Part shown: positions 39,087 through 51,086 of the stretch, piece after piece | How the letters are laid out: each line of letters opens with the position of its first letter | Position numbering within the stretch: position 1 is the first letter of the stretch | Origin: Pseudomonadota bacterium | Lineage (GTDB): Bacteria; Pseudomonadota; Gammaproteobacteria; Acidiferrobacterales; UBA6901 | DNA length: 64,000 nucleotides | NCBI GenBank assembly: GCA_021819085.1 | Contig: JAKASJ010000006.1 | Location: 62,001 to 126,000 of the forward strand | Direction of reading: 5' to 3' | Made by a program: the position numbers and the translations under genes | The notes under the pieces: generated by a model | Seen by the model: the letters and a program-made list of their open reading frames with translations, nothing else | What the model was told of the DNA's origin: nothing | Databases searched by the model: none

Positions 39087-42005
39087 ATGGTCGATCCTCA
39101 ATACGTTATCGTTGATACCGCTCTTGCCGGGCTTCCGCAGCCCTTGCAGTCCCGGGTCCGCACCTATTGGGAGGACTATCGCGCCCAAGTGCAGCCGGCA
39201 ACTGCAGCGCCGTCCGGGGAGTCACAGGACCAGTTCGTGTCATTGCCCCGCGTTTGGGCCGCGAGCGATTTTGTGGCACGTACCTGTATTGCCCACCCCA
39301 GCCTGCTCGATGAACTTGCTGCCAGCGGTGACCTGTTTCGCGCGTATGTTGGGCATGACCTAAGTGACCGTGTGAGTATGACGGTCGCCGAGGCGAGGGA
39401 CGAGGCCGGACTTAAGACCGCGCTTCGCCGTGCACGGCGGCGCGAGATGCTGCGCATAGCCTGGCGCGACCTTGCCGGCTGGGCACCACTTGGCGAAGTC
39501 ATGACAGAGCTTTCTGCCTTCGCCGAGGCATGCCTTGAAGCCGCCTTGGCGCGCTTGTTTGCGTGGTCGATCGCGCATGCCGGCCGGCCTTTGACCGCCG
39601 ACGGCACGGCGGCGTCCATGATTGTGCTGGGCATGGGCAAGCTCGGCGGTGAAGAGCTCAATTTCTCGTCGGACATTGACCTCATATTCGCGTATACGGG
39701 TGAAGGCGAGGTGGTGGGTCCGCGGCCGCTCAGCAACGACGAGTTTTTCTCCCGTCTGGGACGCAGCTTGATCGATGTCCTGAGCGAGCTCACCGTCGAT
39801 GGCCTGGTGTTTCGCGTGGATATGCGATTGCGCCCGCACGGTGCCAGCGGTCCACTGGCGCTGTCGGTCGATGCGATGGAACAGTACTACCAAGCGCACG
39901 GCCGGGAGTGGGAACGTTATGCACTGATCAAGGCGCGCCAGGTTGCGGGCGACCGCGCGGCCGGCGCTGCGCTGCTCGACCGCTTGCGGCCATTTGTTTA
40001 CCGGCGCTATCTTGACTATGGCGCATTCGAGGCGATCCGCGCGCTTAAGGGCCTGATCGAGCGCGAACTGCTGCGCAAGGGGATCGAGCAGAACATAAAG
40101 CTCGGCCCCGGAGGAATTCGAGAAATCGAATTCATCGGACAGGCCTTTCAGCTCATTCGTGGAGGTCGCGAGGTAGCGCTACGCGAGCGGTCGATACAGA
40201 AGATACTGGTATCCCTAGGTCAGCGGGGCGACCTTACATCCCTGACAGTAGCCGATCTAGATGCTGCGTACGTGTTTTTACGGCGCACGGAAAACCGTCT
40301 ACAGATGGCTGACGACCGGCAAACGCATGTCTTGCCGGAGGATACGGTGGAGCAGCTGCGGCTGGCCAGCTCCATGGGTTTTTCCGAATGGGCGGGATTC
40401 CACGCCGAGTTAAGGCGTCACATGCTCAGGGTGCATGGGTATTTCGAACAGGTTTTCGCCGCGCCCCAGAGCCAGTCTGCTGAATATGGTCTCGGGCTGG
40501 CGGCCGTGTGGCTCGCAACGCTTGACGACGAGACTGCGGTGCAACGACTGCAGCATGCCGGTTTCCGTGACGGGCTTTCCGTTTTGGAGGTCCTGCGGGG
40601 CCTTCGTCAGAGCCGGCAATATGACGAGCTGTCCACGGAAGGGCGCGAACGCCTCGACCGGTTGATGCCGCTGCTGCTGGGTGCGGTCCTACTTAGTCCT
40701 GATCCCCAGACGACACTGGCCCGGGTTGTAACATTGATTGAAGCCATAGCCCGTCGTTCGGTTTATCTTTCTCTACTTGTAGAGAACCCCATGGCGCTGT
40801 CGCAACTGGTAAAACTGTGCGCTGCCAGCGCCTGGATTGCGGACTGGATCAGCCAGCATCCGATCCTGCTCGACGAACTTATCGACCCACTTAGCCTTTA
40901 CGCCCCCTTGGCCCCTGCGACTATGCGTGCGGAGCTTCAGGCGCGGCTGGCGGCACGCGCGGCGGATGATCTTGAGGCAGGGATGGATCTGTTGAGGGAA
41001 TTCCATCATGGGTATGTGCTGCGGGTTGCGGCGGCGGATGTGGGGCCGGGTCTGGACGACGAGATGGTAAGCCGGCAACTCGCCGATATCGCCGAGTGTG
41101 TTCTTGAGCAGGCCCTGGTGTTAGCGGAAACCAGTCTGGTCGACCGCCACGGCCGGCCAGTGTGCCGCATGGCCGGAGCGTCCAGTCATCCGGGATTTGC
41201 CATCATCGCCTACGGCAAGCTCGGCAGCCGCGAACTCGGTTACGCATCCGATCTCGACATGATCTTCCTGTATGACAGCTGTCATGGGGAGGGCATGACT
41301 GATGGGGTTCAGGCCGTGGCCAACGAGGTATTTTTCACGCGGCTCGGGCAACGGTTGATCCATATCATCGCTACCCGTACTCCCGCGGGATTTTTATATC
41401 AGATCGACATGCGCCTGCGCCCGAGCGGTGGCAGCGGTCTCCTGGTCACCAGTCTGGATGCGTTTCGAAGCTACCAGCTCGGCGAGGCGTGGACCTGGGA
41501 GCACCAGGCGCTTGTGCGGGCCCGGGCGGTAGCCGGTAGTAAGGAAATCAGCGAGAATTTTGACGCGGTGCGCAAAGAGGTTCTCTGCCTGCAACGCGAT
41601 CCCAATCTCCTGCAACGGGATGTTGCCGAAATGCGCGCCCGCATGCGCGCGGCTGTGCCCGCGCACGCCGAACACCTGTTTGATATAAGACAAGACCCAG
41701 GCGGTATGATTGATATAGAATTTATGGTGCAATACTGGGTTCTGTGGCGGGCGCACGAATATACTGGACTCATTGGTTACCGGGACAATATCCACTTGTT
41801 GGGGGCCTTGGCTCGTGCCGGTCTGCTCGATAACCGCGACGCAGAGGTTCTTGTCTGTGCCTATCGCCGCTATCTCTCTGTCGAGCACCGGCTGAAACTT
41901 CTGGAGCGCCAGACACTGGTTGCTGTCGAGGAACTCGGAGAATTTCCGGGACAGGTTGTACGGATATGGCACGCCGCGATGGAACCTGGTCCAGCCGCAA
42001 ACTGA
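39087..42005 (+). CDS. glnE: Bifunctional glutamine synthetase adenylyltransferase/deadenylase GlnE
   Basis: A 972-residue protein with two nucleotidyltransferase domains: the N-terminal deadenylase with GMGKLGGEELNFSSDIDL and the C-terminal adenylylase with AYGKLGSRELGYASDLDM, each followed by a helical bundle. It switches glutamine synthetase activity by AMP attachment or removal under PII control. The ATG at 39087 (or GTG at 39084) begins the family region; a longer opening from 39018 adds non-matching residues. The window shows no glnA or glnB nearby. Confidence 0.96.
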   Translation: MVDPQYVIVDTALAGLPQPLQSRVRTYWEDYRAQVQPATAAPSGESQDQFVSLPRVWAASDFVARTCIAHPSLLDELAASGDLFRAYVGHDLSDRVSMTVAEARDEAGLKTALRRARRREMLRIAWRDLAGWAPLGEVMTELSAFAEACLEAALARLFAWSIAHAGRPLTADGTAASMIVLGMGKLGGEELNFSSDIDLIFAYTGEGEVVGPRPLSNDEFFSRLGRSLIDVLSELTVDGLVFRVDMRLRPHGASGPLALSVDAMEQYYQAHGREWERYALIKARQVAGDRAAGAALLDRLRPFVYRRYLDYGAFEAIRALKGLIERELLRKGIEQNIKLGPGGIREIEFIGQAFQLIRGGREVALRERSIQKILVSLGQRGDLTSLTVADLDAAYVFLRRTENRLQMADDRQTHVLPEDTVEQLRLASSMGFSEWAGFHAELRRHMLRVHGYFEQVFAAPQSQSAEYGLGLAAVWLATLDDETAVQRLQHAGFRDGLSVLEVLRGLRQSRQYDELSTEGRERLDRLMPLLLGAVLLSPDPQTTLARVVTLIEAIARRSVYLSLLVENPMALSQLVKLCAASAWIADWISQHPILLDELIDPLSLYAPLAPATMRAELQARLAARAADDLEAGMDLLREFHHGYVLRVAAADVGPGLDDEMVSRQLADIAECVLEQALVLAETSLVDRHGRPVCRMAGASSHPGFAIIAYGKLGSRELGYASDLDMIFLYDSCHGEGMTDGVQAVANEVFFTRLGQRLIHIIATRTPAGFLYQIDMRLRPSGGSGLLVTSLDAFRSYQLGEAWTWEHQALVRARAVAGSKEISENFDAVRKEVLCLQRDPNLLQRDVAEMRARMRAAVPAHAEHLFDIRQDPGGMIDIEFMVQYWVLWRAHEYTGLIGYRDNIHLLGALARAGLLDNRDAEVLVCAYRRYLSVEHRLKLLERQTLVAVEELGEFPGQVVRIWHAAMEPGPAAN

Positions 42006-42046
42006 GCATTTTTTGCGAATATTTTTATTGAAGGAGAAAGAAACAG

Positions 42047-42973
42047 ATGTCTATGGCTGACCGTGACGGCGTCATCTGGTATGACGGCAAGCTTGTTCCC
42101 TGGCGCGAGGCGACGACCCATGTCCTAACCCATACTCTGCATTACGGAATGGGCATATTCGAGGGAATACGCGCCTATAAGACCGAACATGGGACTGCGA
42201 TTTTCCGCCTGGACGCCCATATAGACCGCCTGTTCCGCTCGGCGCACATTCTCGATATGCCCATGCCCTACGACAAGCTGACGCTCGATTCCGCGGTGCG
42301 TGCCGCGGTGCGTGAGAACCGGCTCGAGTCGGCATATATACGGCCTATGTGCTTCTATGGATCGGAAGGGATGGGATTGCGTGCCGATAATCTCAAGGTG
42401 CATGTTATCGTCGCTGCCTGGACCTGGGGCGCCTACCTCGGCGATGAAGGACAGCGCAAGGGCATCCGGGTCCGCACGTCTTCATACAACCGGCATCATG
42501 TGAACATCGCGATGTGCCGTGCCAAGGCAAATGGCAACTACATGAACTCCATGCTGGCCTTGCGCGAGGCCATATCCTCCGGCGCTGATGAGGCGCTGCT
42601 GCTAGACACCGAAGGCTATGTGTCTGAAGGCAGTGGTGAGAACGTATTCATCGTGCGCGATGGCACGCTTTTTACTCCCGAACTGACCTCTGCCCTGGAC
42701 GGCATTACGCGCGACACAATTTTCAAGCTGGCGGGGGAGATCGGAGTGCCAGTACGGGAGAAGCGCATCACGCGAGACGAAGTGTACATTGCCGACGAGG
42801 CGTTCTTTACCGGCACTGCCGCTGAGGTGACTCCGATCCGCGAGCTTGATGGGCGCAGCATCGGTTCCGGTAGCCGGGGTCCGGTAACGGAGCGGCTACA
42901 GGCGCTGTATTTTGACCAGGTACACGGACGCCGCGCGGCGTTTCGCGAGTGGCTCACTACGGTAGGCGACTGA
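42047..42973 (+). CDS. ilvE: Branched-chain amino-acid aminotransferase
   Basis: A 308-residue fold-type IV PLP transaminase: WYDGKLVPWREA, HTLHYGMGIFEGIRAY, the catalytic lysine in MCRAKANGNYMNSMLA, and EGYVSEGSGENVFIVRDG. It makes leucine, isoleucine and valine from the 2-keto acids. AAGGAGAAAG is well placed before the ATG. A small zinc-finger gene follows 11 bases after the stop, a common pair in Proteobacteria. Confidence 0.96.
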   Translation: MSMADRDGVIWYDGKLVPWREATTHVLTHTLHYGMGIFEGIRAYKTEHGTAIFRLDAHIDRLFRSAHILDMPMPYDKLTLDSAVRAAVRENRLESAYIRPMCFYGSEGMGLRADNLKVHVIVAAWTWGAYLGDEGQRKGIRVRTSSYNRHHVNIAMCRAKANGNYMNSMLALREAISSGADEALLLDTEGYVSEGSGENVFIVRDGTLFTPELTSALDGITRDTIFKLAGEIGVPVREKRITRDEVYIADEAFFTGTAAEVTPIRELDGRSIGSGSRGPVTERLQALYFDQVHGRRAAFREWLTTVGD

Positions 42974-42984
42974 GAGATACGGCG

Positions 42985-43218
42985 ATGGCGGAAACGCATG
43001 GAACAGGCGCTCCCCGGCGGGTGCCAAACCCAAGAGAGATCCAGGCTAACGCCCAGAACCGCTATGAAGTGACCCAGGCAGACCTGCCACTGCACTGTCC
43101 TATGGAAGGCATGAGCCTGTGGAATTCGCACCCGCGAGTCTACCTGCCTCTCGAGGAGAGTCGCGAGGCGCGCTGCCCTTATTGCGGCGCAGTGTACGTA
43201 TTGAAAGCGGACGAATGA
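42985..43218 (+). CDS. Small zf-CHCC zinc-finger protein
   Basis: A 77-residue protein with the CHCC zinc-finger pattern: HCPMEGMSLWNSHPRVYLP and CPYCGAVY. Members of this family are related to the NDUFS6-type accessory zinc protein of respiratory complex I, but the bacterial protein has no settled role. It is cotranscribed with ilvE; in many Proteobacteria the pair sits next to LPS core genes, and waaA is the next gene here. Confidence 0.88.
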   Translation: MAETHGTGAPRRVPNPREIQANAQNRYEVTQADLPLHCPMEGMSLWNSHPRVYLPLEESREARCPYCGAVYVLKADE

Positions 43219-43797
43219 CCGGACGGCAGGCGACATTTCTGCCCGCCAGTCATTGGATCACCATCCGGAGCAAACTGAAGGCCCCCCGTTCATACCGCCT
43301 CCATGCGGCATTGCGGGGCTTCTCCCGGGTGTACCCGTCCAGACCTTCGGCGCCTAGGGCAGCCCAAATTTTCCGGATGACCTCAAGGGGTCCGTAAAGG
43401 GTCAACTGGAGCGCTTTCCTCGCCTGCGCGGACTATCGGCACACCGTCGCTTCCGTCTCAGTCCGCGTGCCGCATAATGCATAGGCGCATCTTGCCGACT
43501 CCATTACCTAATGGTTCCGGTACGGTTACGCAGAAATTCGACGCTTCAAAGCTTTCCGGATTGACCCGAGAGGCCGGGCCCGGGGACATCACAATCTAGA
43601 TGCGGCACGAACGTGGTTTTCAGGGGCGACGTTGTGGCGTGTCCCTGGCAATGCATACCGCGCAAAGCAAGCCCGCGCCGGGTTAAGCGGGCTCGGATAT
43701 GTGCGCGGTTCTTTTCAGGGGCGCCGGCAATCGGCCGTAGAGCGTGCCGGTAACGTGTACAATAGCTGCCAATTTCCGCTGCCGTGCCAATAGACAC
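43219..43797. other. Intergenic region between the zinc-finger gene and waaA
   Basis: No reading frame on either strand resembles a protein, and I saw no clear terminator or promoter. The waaA promoter must be here or further upstream. Confidence 0.5.
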
Positions 43798-45066
43798 GTG
43801 ACAAGAAGACTTTACTCGCTGCTGCTCTATCTGCTGGTGCCGGCAGTCCTGATTCGCTTGTTGCTGCGCGGTATGCGCAATCGCGGTTACTGGCACCGCT
43901 GGAATGAGCGCTTCGGATTTGTTGCGCGCCTTCCGGAAGGGACGTTATGGGTGCATGCGGTATCCGTTGGCGAAGTCCGCGCAGCGGTACCTCTGGTGAC
44001 AGCGCTGGAACAGCGCTTCCCCAGACAGCGTATTCTCATCACTACCATGACGCCCACCGGATCTGTACAGGTACACGAACTTTTCGGTGCCCGTGTCGCA
44101 CACTGCTATCTTCCTTATGACCTGCCTTCCGCTGTGGCGCGCTTTCTCGAGCGCACGCGGCCACGGCTTGCGCTCGTCATGGAAACGGAACTGTGGCCAA
44201 ATTTGTTTTACGGCTGCGCTGCGCGCGCGGTGCCCGTTGTCGTCGCCAACGTGCGCATGTCGGAAAAATCGATGCACCGCTACCTGCGCTTCTCTGGGTT
44301 CACGCGCGACACGCTTTTGCATGTAAGGCTGTTCGCGGCCCAGTCGGAGGCGGACGCGGCGCGCCTACGGACGCTCGGCGCCGACCCGGGCCGGGTTCAG
44401 GTCACGGGCAGCATGAAGTTCGAAATCAGCCCACCGGCAAGTCTGCGCGAACAGGCGCAGGCGCTGCGCCGACAATGGGGGGCGCAGCGCCCGGTGTGGA
44501 TCGCGGCCAGCACGCGCGAAGGCGAGGACGAGCTTGTTCTGGAACAGTTTCGGTTGCTGAGGGAGCGATTTCCGGACCTGCTGCTGGTACTTGTACCGAG
44601 GCATCCCGAGCGCTTTGCGAATGTGACCCGTCTGTGCCGACGAACCGGCCTCGCCATCGCGCTTCGCAGTGAGCGTGATGTAGGCCTGTCGACCGGCGTC
44701 GACATCTTGGTCGGCGATACCATGGGGGAACTGCCGCTTCTTTATGCTGCGGCGGATGTAGCGTTTGTAGGCGGTAGCCTGGTGCCAGTCGGAGGGCACA
44801 ACCTGCTTGAGCCGGCAGCAGCAGGCATCGCCGTGGTGTTCGGCCCGCACATGTTTAATTTCTCGGAGATCGCTCGCCTTGTGGTCGAACGCGGCGCCGG
44901 CAGACGGGTGCGCGACAGTGGCGAGATGGGCGCAGCCGTTGCCGCCTACCTTGCGAACGCGGATTTGCGGTTCAATGCCGGAGAAGCCGGACGAAAGATG
45001 GTAGAGGAAAATCGGGGCGCTCTGCAGAGAACCATTGCGCTGCTCGAGACGCTAATCACAGCCTGA
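43798..45066 (+). CDS. waaA: 3-deoxy-D-manno-octulosonic acid (Kdo) transferase
   Basis: A 422-residue GT30 glycosyltransferase. An N-terminal membrane anchor (LYSLLLYLLVPAVLIRLLLRG) is followed by GYWHRWNERFGF, WVHAVSVGEVRAA with the catalytic-base glutamate, METELWPNL, and the second Rossmann domain with GGHNLLEPAA. It adds Kdo to lipid A precursor at the cytoplasmic face of the inner membrane. The GTG at 43798 is chosen from the family N-terminus. The 3' end overlaps the convergent hemerythrin gene by 11 bases. Confidence 0.95.
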   Translation: MTRRLYSLLLYLLVPAVLIRLLLRGMRNRGYWHRWNERFGFVARLPEGTLWVHAVSVGEVRAAVPLVTALEQRFPRQRILITTMTPTGSVQVHELFGARVAHCYLPYDLPSAVARFLERTRPRLALVMETELWPNLFYGCAARAVPVVVANVRMSEKSMHRYLRFSGFTRDTLLHVRLFAAQSEADAARLRTLGADPGRVQVTGSMKFEISPPASLREQAQALRRQWGAQRPVWIAASTREGEDELVLEQFRLLRERFPDLLLVLVPRHPERFANVTRLCRRTGLAIALRSERDVGLSTGVDILVGDTMGELPLLYAAADVAFVGGSLVPVGGHNLLEPAAAGIAVVFGPHMFNFSEIARLVVERGAGRRVRDSGEMGAAVAAYLANADLRFNAGEAGRKMVEENRGALQRTIALLETLITA

Positions 45067-45571
45067 CGCCGCGGCGACGTGCCATCCGTGCGCCCAGCTC
45101 GCTGATCTCAGTGGCCGACATGGCTTCCTGCGCCGCCGGCAGAATCTTCGAGTTCTCGCGTTCGATGTGGGAGAGGTAGGCTGCCCGGAACTCAAGGACA
45201 GCATGAGTAAATGCCGCTATGTCGCTTATCAAGCCGATGTCGGCCAGCATCGGTTCGAGCCGTACCCACAAATGTTCCATTTCACGGTGTTCCAGCCCGA
45301 GTTCGTGGATGCTGTCCGCCAGATCGGGGCGCACGGCAAGCAGCACCGGAAACAGGTCTTGTTCTTCATCGTCATGGTGTTGTTTCCCGGCGCTTGAAAA
45401 GTATCGACGCACCTGATTGGCGGTTTCACGTGCCTCAGTGGTCACACCTTTATCAGCGAGGTATTGTGCCAGGTGGATCAGGCTGTCGCATTGTCGCAGA
45501 ATGCGCGTGTGACAGGCGCGCAGCAACCAGAGTGGCTGGTCAAAACCCGGTGCGATCTGTGGAAGTTGCAT
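45056..45571 (-). CDS. Hemerythrin-like domain protein
   Basis: A 171-residue four-helix hemerythrin/HHE protein. The metal ligands appear in order as CHTRI, then HHDDEEQDLFP, EHREMEHLW, and HIERENSKILP. Such proteins bind a di-iron centre and act in oxygen or nitric-oxide sensing or iron repair; the role here is unknown. The ATG at 45571 has GGAG nine bases ahead and is preferred over earlier in-frame codons. It overlaps the end of waaA. Confidence 0.88.
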   Translation of the reverse strand: MQLPQIAPGFDQPLWLLRACHTRILRQCDSLIHLAQYLADKGVTTEARETANQVRRYFSSAGKQHHDDEEQDLFPVLLAVRPDLADSIHELGLEHREMEHLWVRLEPMLADIGLISDIAAFTHAVLEFRAAYLSHIERENSKILPAAQEAMSATEISELGARMARRRGVRL

Positions 45572-45708
45572 ATCCGCATTCTCCGCATGCATGAAGAATA
45601 TCATGCCAGAATAATCCTGTCGCAACTGCCATCAATAGGCCCGCGTGCCAAGGTTGGAATCGAGCGCCTGTCCAGGTTTTTACGGTGCAAACCGAGTGTG
45701 CGCAGCGG

Positions 45709-46029
45709 TCAATACGTTGCCATCCCGGGATCAATTTCGCGCGCCCAGGCATCGATACCGCCACTCAGGTTCCAGACGTTGGCAAATCCCTGGCGCTCAA
45801 GAAACCGCGCAACTTGGTGACTGCGTACACCGTGATGACAAATGACTACCGTCTGGCGCGATCGATCTAGCTCGCCAAGGCGCGCCGGGACCTGGTCCAT
45901 GGGAATATGAAGTGAACCCGCAAGCGCACACAGGCGCACCTCCCACAGTTCCCGCACGTCGAGCAGCTGGGGTAGTTCCGGCAGCGAATCAAGGCTGGCC
46001 TTGAGTTGCCGTACGTGCAGTTGTTGCAT
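45709..46029 (-). CDS. Rhodanese-like domain protein
   Basis: A 106-residue single-domain rhodanese. LLDVRELWEVRL is the CH2A motif and the active-site loop is CHHGVRS, with the cysteine as sulfur acceptor. NLSGGIDAWAREIDPG is a typical C-terminus. It may transfer sulfane sulfur; no partner is evident. The GTG at 46056 would extend it by nine residues. It follows the Pcm-like gene on the same strand by about 30 bases. Confidence 0.92.
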   Translation of the reverse strand: MQQLHVRQLKASLDSLPELPQLLDVRELWEVRLCALAGSLHIPMDQVPARLGELDRSRQTVVICHHGVRSHQVARFLERQGFANVWNLSGGIDAWAREIDPGMATY

Positions 46030-46059
46030 GAAATGCGGTTCTAGCCAGTGATGCACACG

Positions 46060-46722
46060 CTAAAATACGAATTTCTCGGGCTCACTGGAATTCATCAGCG
46101 GTGCAAGAACGGTTTCAAACAGCGAATCCTGGGTAAAGCTTTCCGGACCAGTGCGTCTGATAAGCACCGCTTCCATTGCCGGCGGCCTGCCTACGACCGC
46201 AACCAGGCGCCCGCCGATTGCCAGGCTGTTGCGAAACGCCTCCGCCAGTACCGGCACCGAGCCGGTCAGCAAAATCACGTCGTACGGCTGGTGGCGGCTC
46301 CAGCCGTGTGCCCCGTCACCAATATCGAGCGTGACGTTTGTGGTGCCGTGGGCGGCGAGCTTTGCCGCCGCGTCCATCTTCAACTGTGGGATGATTTCCA
46401 CGCTGTAGACGTGACCGCCGAGGGCCGCGAGCAGCCAAGTCATGTAGCCGCTCCCGGTGCCGATCTCCAGGATTCTGTCGCGAGAACCGATTTCGAGTGC
46501 CTGCAGAAGGCGCGCTTCCATTTTAGGCGACATCATCACCTGGCCGCGCCCGATAGGCAGATTCATGTCTGCGTAGGCTAGGCTGCGAAATTTCTCTGGC
46601 ACGAAATCTTCGCGTGGCGCATGTGCCAGCAGCTCCAGCACCCGTGGATCCAGCACTTCCCATGTGCGAACTTGGGATTCGACCATGTTCTGCCGGGCCA
46701 CATCAACGTTCACCTGTGACAT
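46060..46722 (-). CDS. Protein-L-isoaspartate O-methyltransferase-like protein
   Basis: A 220-residue methyltransferase of the PCMT family. NMVESQVRTWEV at the N-terminus, the SAM motif ILEIGTGSGYMTWLLAALGG and YDVILLTGSVPVLAE are present; in classical Pcm the last reads ITAAP/CTAAP, so this belongs to the divergent group often found next to tolC and rhodanese genes. True isoaspartate repair is not certain. CAGGTGA precedes the ATG. Divergent from thiC. Confidence 0.88.
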   Translation of the reverse strand: MSQVNVDVARQNMVESQVRTWEVLDPRVLELLAHAPREDFVPEKFRSLAYADMNLPIGRGQVMMSPKMEARLLQALEIGSRDRILEIGTGSGYMTWLLAALGGHVYSVEIIPQLKMDAAAKLAAHGTTNVTLDIGDGAHGWSRHQPYDVILLTGSVPVLAEAFRNSLAIGGRLVAVVGRPPAMEAVLIRRTGPESFTQDSLFETVLAPLMNSSEPEKFVF

Positions 46723-46841
46723 GAAAATCACCTGACAATTGCGTGGGAAAAGCGCATAAGGTTAGCACTTTGTTCGCCGTGCGCAAGCGCCGGGACTACG
46801 CAGTTGCAATCCTCCAGCGAATCCGATAGCGTGAATGACTT

Positions 46842-48858
<2,017 letters not shown>

Positions 48859-48896
48859 GCGCAGGCGGCGATCTGCGCAGGCTGCGACCCTGGAAT

Positions 48897-48926
48897 GCCG
48901 GCATTCTTGCCGGCTGGCTCTTGTTT
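48897..48926 (+). terminator. Possible terminator of thiC
   Basis: A 7-base stem GCCGGCA/TGCCGGC (48897-48903 with 48908-48914) with the loop TTCT, followed by TGGCTCTTGTTT, 38 bases after the thiC stop. The T run is interrupted, so strength is doubtful. Confidence 0.4.
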
Positions 48927-49022
48927 GCTGGAAGAAATCCGTCGCTTGTGCCGCGGTTGCGGCCCTGAATGGAAGTATGGTCGTGCTGAATGATCTGGAA
49001 CGTTCCTGCGACGCCGTAGTAT

Positions 49023-49739
49023 CTAACTGCGTCCATATACCGGCAGAGCGGCACCGGTGACAGACCGGGCTTCGTCTGAAAGCAGGAATGCGATCACATT
49101 GGCGACATCCGCCGGAGAAACCCAGGAAGAAAAGTCCGCTTTCGGCATGGCATCACGGTTCTGGGGGGTGTCGAGCGTTCCAGGCGCGATGCAGTTGACG
49201 GTGATACCACGTGCATTAAGTTCGGCCGCCATGCTTTCCGTGAGCCGCAACACGGCCGCTTTGGCCGCGCCGTAGGCGCCATAATTGGCTCCTCCCTGAA
49301 AGGCACTGCGACTGGCGATATTTACGATGCGTCCGCCCTGTGTTTGCAGCATGTAGGGGACTGCCGCGCGGCACGCGTTGAGTGTTGTCCGGACGTTTAT
49401 GTCATACAGGCAGTTCCAATCTGCGATATCGGTCTGATGAACCGGCTTGCCGCCTCGGAATCCGCCAACAGTGTTCACAAGCCCGTCCAGCCGCCCGAAC
49501 CGGCTGTGTACTTCCGCCATCAACGTGTTAACAGCCTTCGGATCCACCATGTCAACGCCGTCAGCGAGCCAGTGCCGTGTATCGTCCTGCAAATTGCCGT
49601 ATACCTCGCGCAGCCGATCGCCGGAGCGGTCAACCAAGACCATATGGCTGTCCAGCGACTGAACGCATTTCGCCACGGCGCGACCGAGATTTCCAACTGC
49701 ACCGGTAATGACCACCACTTTGTTTTTCAAGCTCAGCAT
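49023..49739 (-). CDS. Short-chain dehydrogenase/reductase
   Basis: A 238-residue classical SDR. The nucleotide motif is TGAVGNLG, the NAG-like motif reads NTVGG, the catalytic serine lies in NIASRSAF and the YxxxK pair in YGAYGAAKA. It probably uses NAD(H) or NADP(H) to oxidise or reduce a small alcohol or ketone; the substrate is unknown. It stands alone and converges on thiC. Confidence 0.9.
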   Translation of the reverse strand: MLSLKNKVVVITGAVGNLGRAVAKCVQSLDSHMVLVDRSGDRLREVYGNLQDDTRHWLADGVDMVDPKAVNTLMAEVHSRFGRLDGLVNTVGGFRGGKPVHQTDIADWNCLYDINVRTTLNACRAAVPYMLQTQGGRIVNIASRSAFQGGANYGAYGAAKAAVLRLTESMAAELNARGITVNCIAPGTLDTPQNRDAMPKADFSSWVSPADVANVIAFLLSDEARSVTGAALPVYGRS

Positions 49740-50435
49740 GCCAGCCAGCCTCTTAATTGCCGAAAGCAGCCCGCTCAGCGGGATTGCTTATGGCGGTTTA
49801 TGCGTTGCCGACGGCGCCTGTCAACTATACGAAAGACCTGCCCGCCACGTGTATGGCCAGCTCCGCTGCGGCCTGACTTGCGCGGTACGTTATCGTTGCG
49901 CAACCGCTTTCCCCGGGCCAGCCGGCAATTTTTTATCATAACACACGAGATAGCGTCGACATGCAACAGCGCCTTCCAGTGAAATAAAATACTCGTGTAA
50001 CAGACAGCATCCGCCTCGCATGCGTTTTGCCGCGCGTCGGACATGCTGGTGGTTCAAGGTCTGGCTGGTGTCTGGCTTTTGCCATGGACAACGAACGCTG
50101 GGTCGGTGCTGGGGACCTTAGGGCTGGCACGCAAGTTAATGCGAATTCCATGTGGCATGGGCAACGGTTGCAGCACGCGCCACCACGTTACCAGTCGGCA
50201 TCCGCCCTAGGGAACGACTCTGGTGAAGTGCCGTCGGACGGGATCCTGTAGGTCTCGCCCATTTTACGTTCATCCGTTCAGGATGGAGCGAGGTGGTGGC
50301 GTCGCCGCGATGGGATCAACTTTCGACCTTGCGACATACTGTCGCGCGGCGCAGCCCCGATCTGCCCAAGAGGCGCAGGCCAGGGGTGCCGCCGGTCTGG
50401 GATTGGAGCGATACCAAGATCTGGTATAAAATTTT
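49740..50435. other. Intergenic region without a recognisable gene
   Basis: Between the SDR gene and mpg no reading frame on either strand resembles a known protein. Stretches near 49930-49990 are AT-rich and may hold promoters for the divergent genes, but I cannot assign boxes. Confidence 0.5.
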
Positions 50436-50987
50436 ATGCGAAAGCTAAGTCGCGCATTTTACGCGAGGAACACTATCGTAGTTGCCCAGGAACTGCTCGG
50501 GAAATATCTCGTGCACGAGTCACGTGGGGTGCAGCGTGTCGGCAGGATCGTGGAGGTGGAGGCCTATCTCGGGCCGCATGATCTGGCGGCGCACTCCTCC
50601 AGGGGCCTGACGGAACGGACAAAGGTGATGTTTGGTCCGCCCGGACATGCCTATGTTTACATGATATACGGCATGTATTACTGCATGAATGTTGTAACCG
50701 AGCAAGTTGGTCACGCCTCCGCTGTGTTGTTGCGCGCAGTCGAGCCGGTAAAAAATATCACTGCCCGAACACAAGGCCCCGGCCTGCTGTGCAGGTCGAT
50801 GCGGATCGATCGGCGTCTGAACGCTCACGATCTGGTCAGCAATACTTTTTACATTGCATCCGGCCCTTTGGTCGAGCCCTTGCGGATTGTGAAAAGGCCA
50901 CGCATTGGTGTCGACTATGCGGGGATCTGGGCCAGAAGATTGTTGAGATTTTATATCCGGGACAACCCGTATGTGTCAAAGGCCTAA
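50436..50987 (+). CDS. mpg: DNA-3-methyladenine glycosylase (AAG/MPG family)
   Basis: A 183-residue alkyladenine glycosylase: ARELLGK-like AQELLGKYLV, VEVEAYLGPHDLAAHSSRGLT with the catalytic glutamate, MFGPPGHAYVYMIYGMYYCMNVV, and GPGLLCRSMRID. It removes 3-methyladenine, hypoxanthine and related bases. A shorter C-terminus than some homologues, otherwise complete. It is followed after 99 bases by the small exported protein. Confidence 0.95.
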   Translation: MRKLSRAFYARNTIVVAQELLGKYLVHESRGVQRVGRIVEVEAYLGPHDLAAHSSRGLTERTKVMFGPPGHAYVYMIYGMYYCMNVVTEQVGHASAVLLRAVEPVKNITARTQGPGLLCRSMRIDRRLNAHDLVSNTFYIASGPLVEPLRIVKRPRIGVDYAGIWARRLLRFYIRDNPYVSKA

Positions 50988-51086
50988 TCGATCCCTGTCT
51001 TGCTGATCCGGATGAAACAGGTGGAACTTTCCGGTTCATTCAGGTTCGTTTGCAGAATGCACGTCAAAAAAGAGGAGTCGTAACTG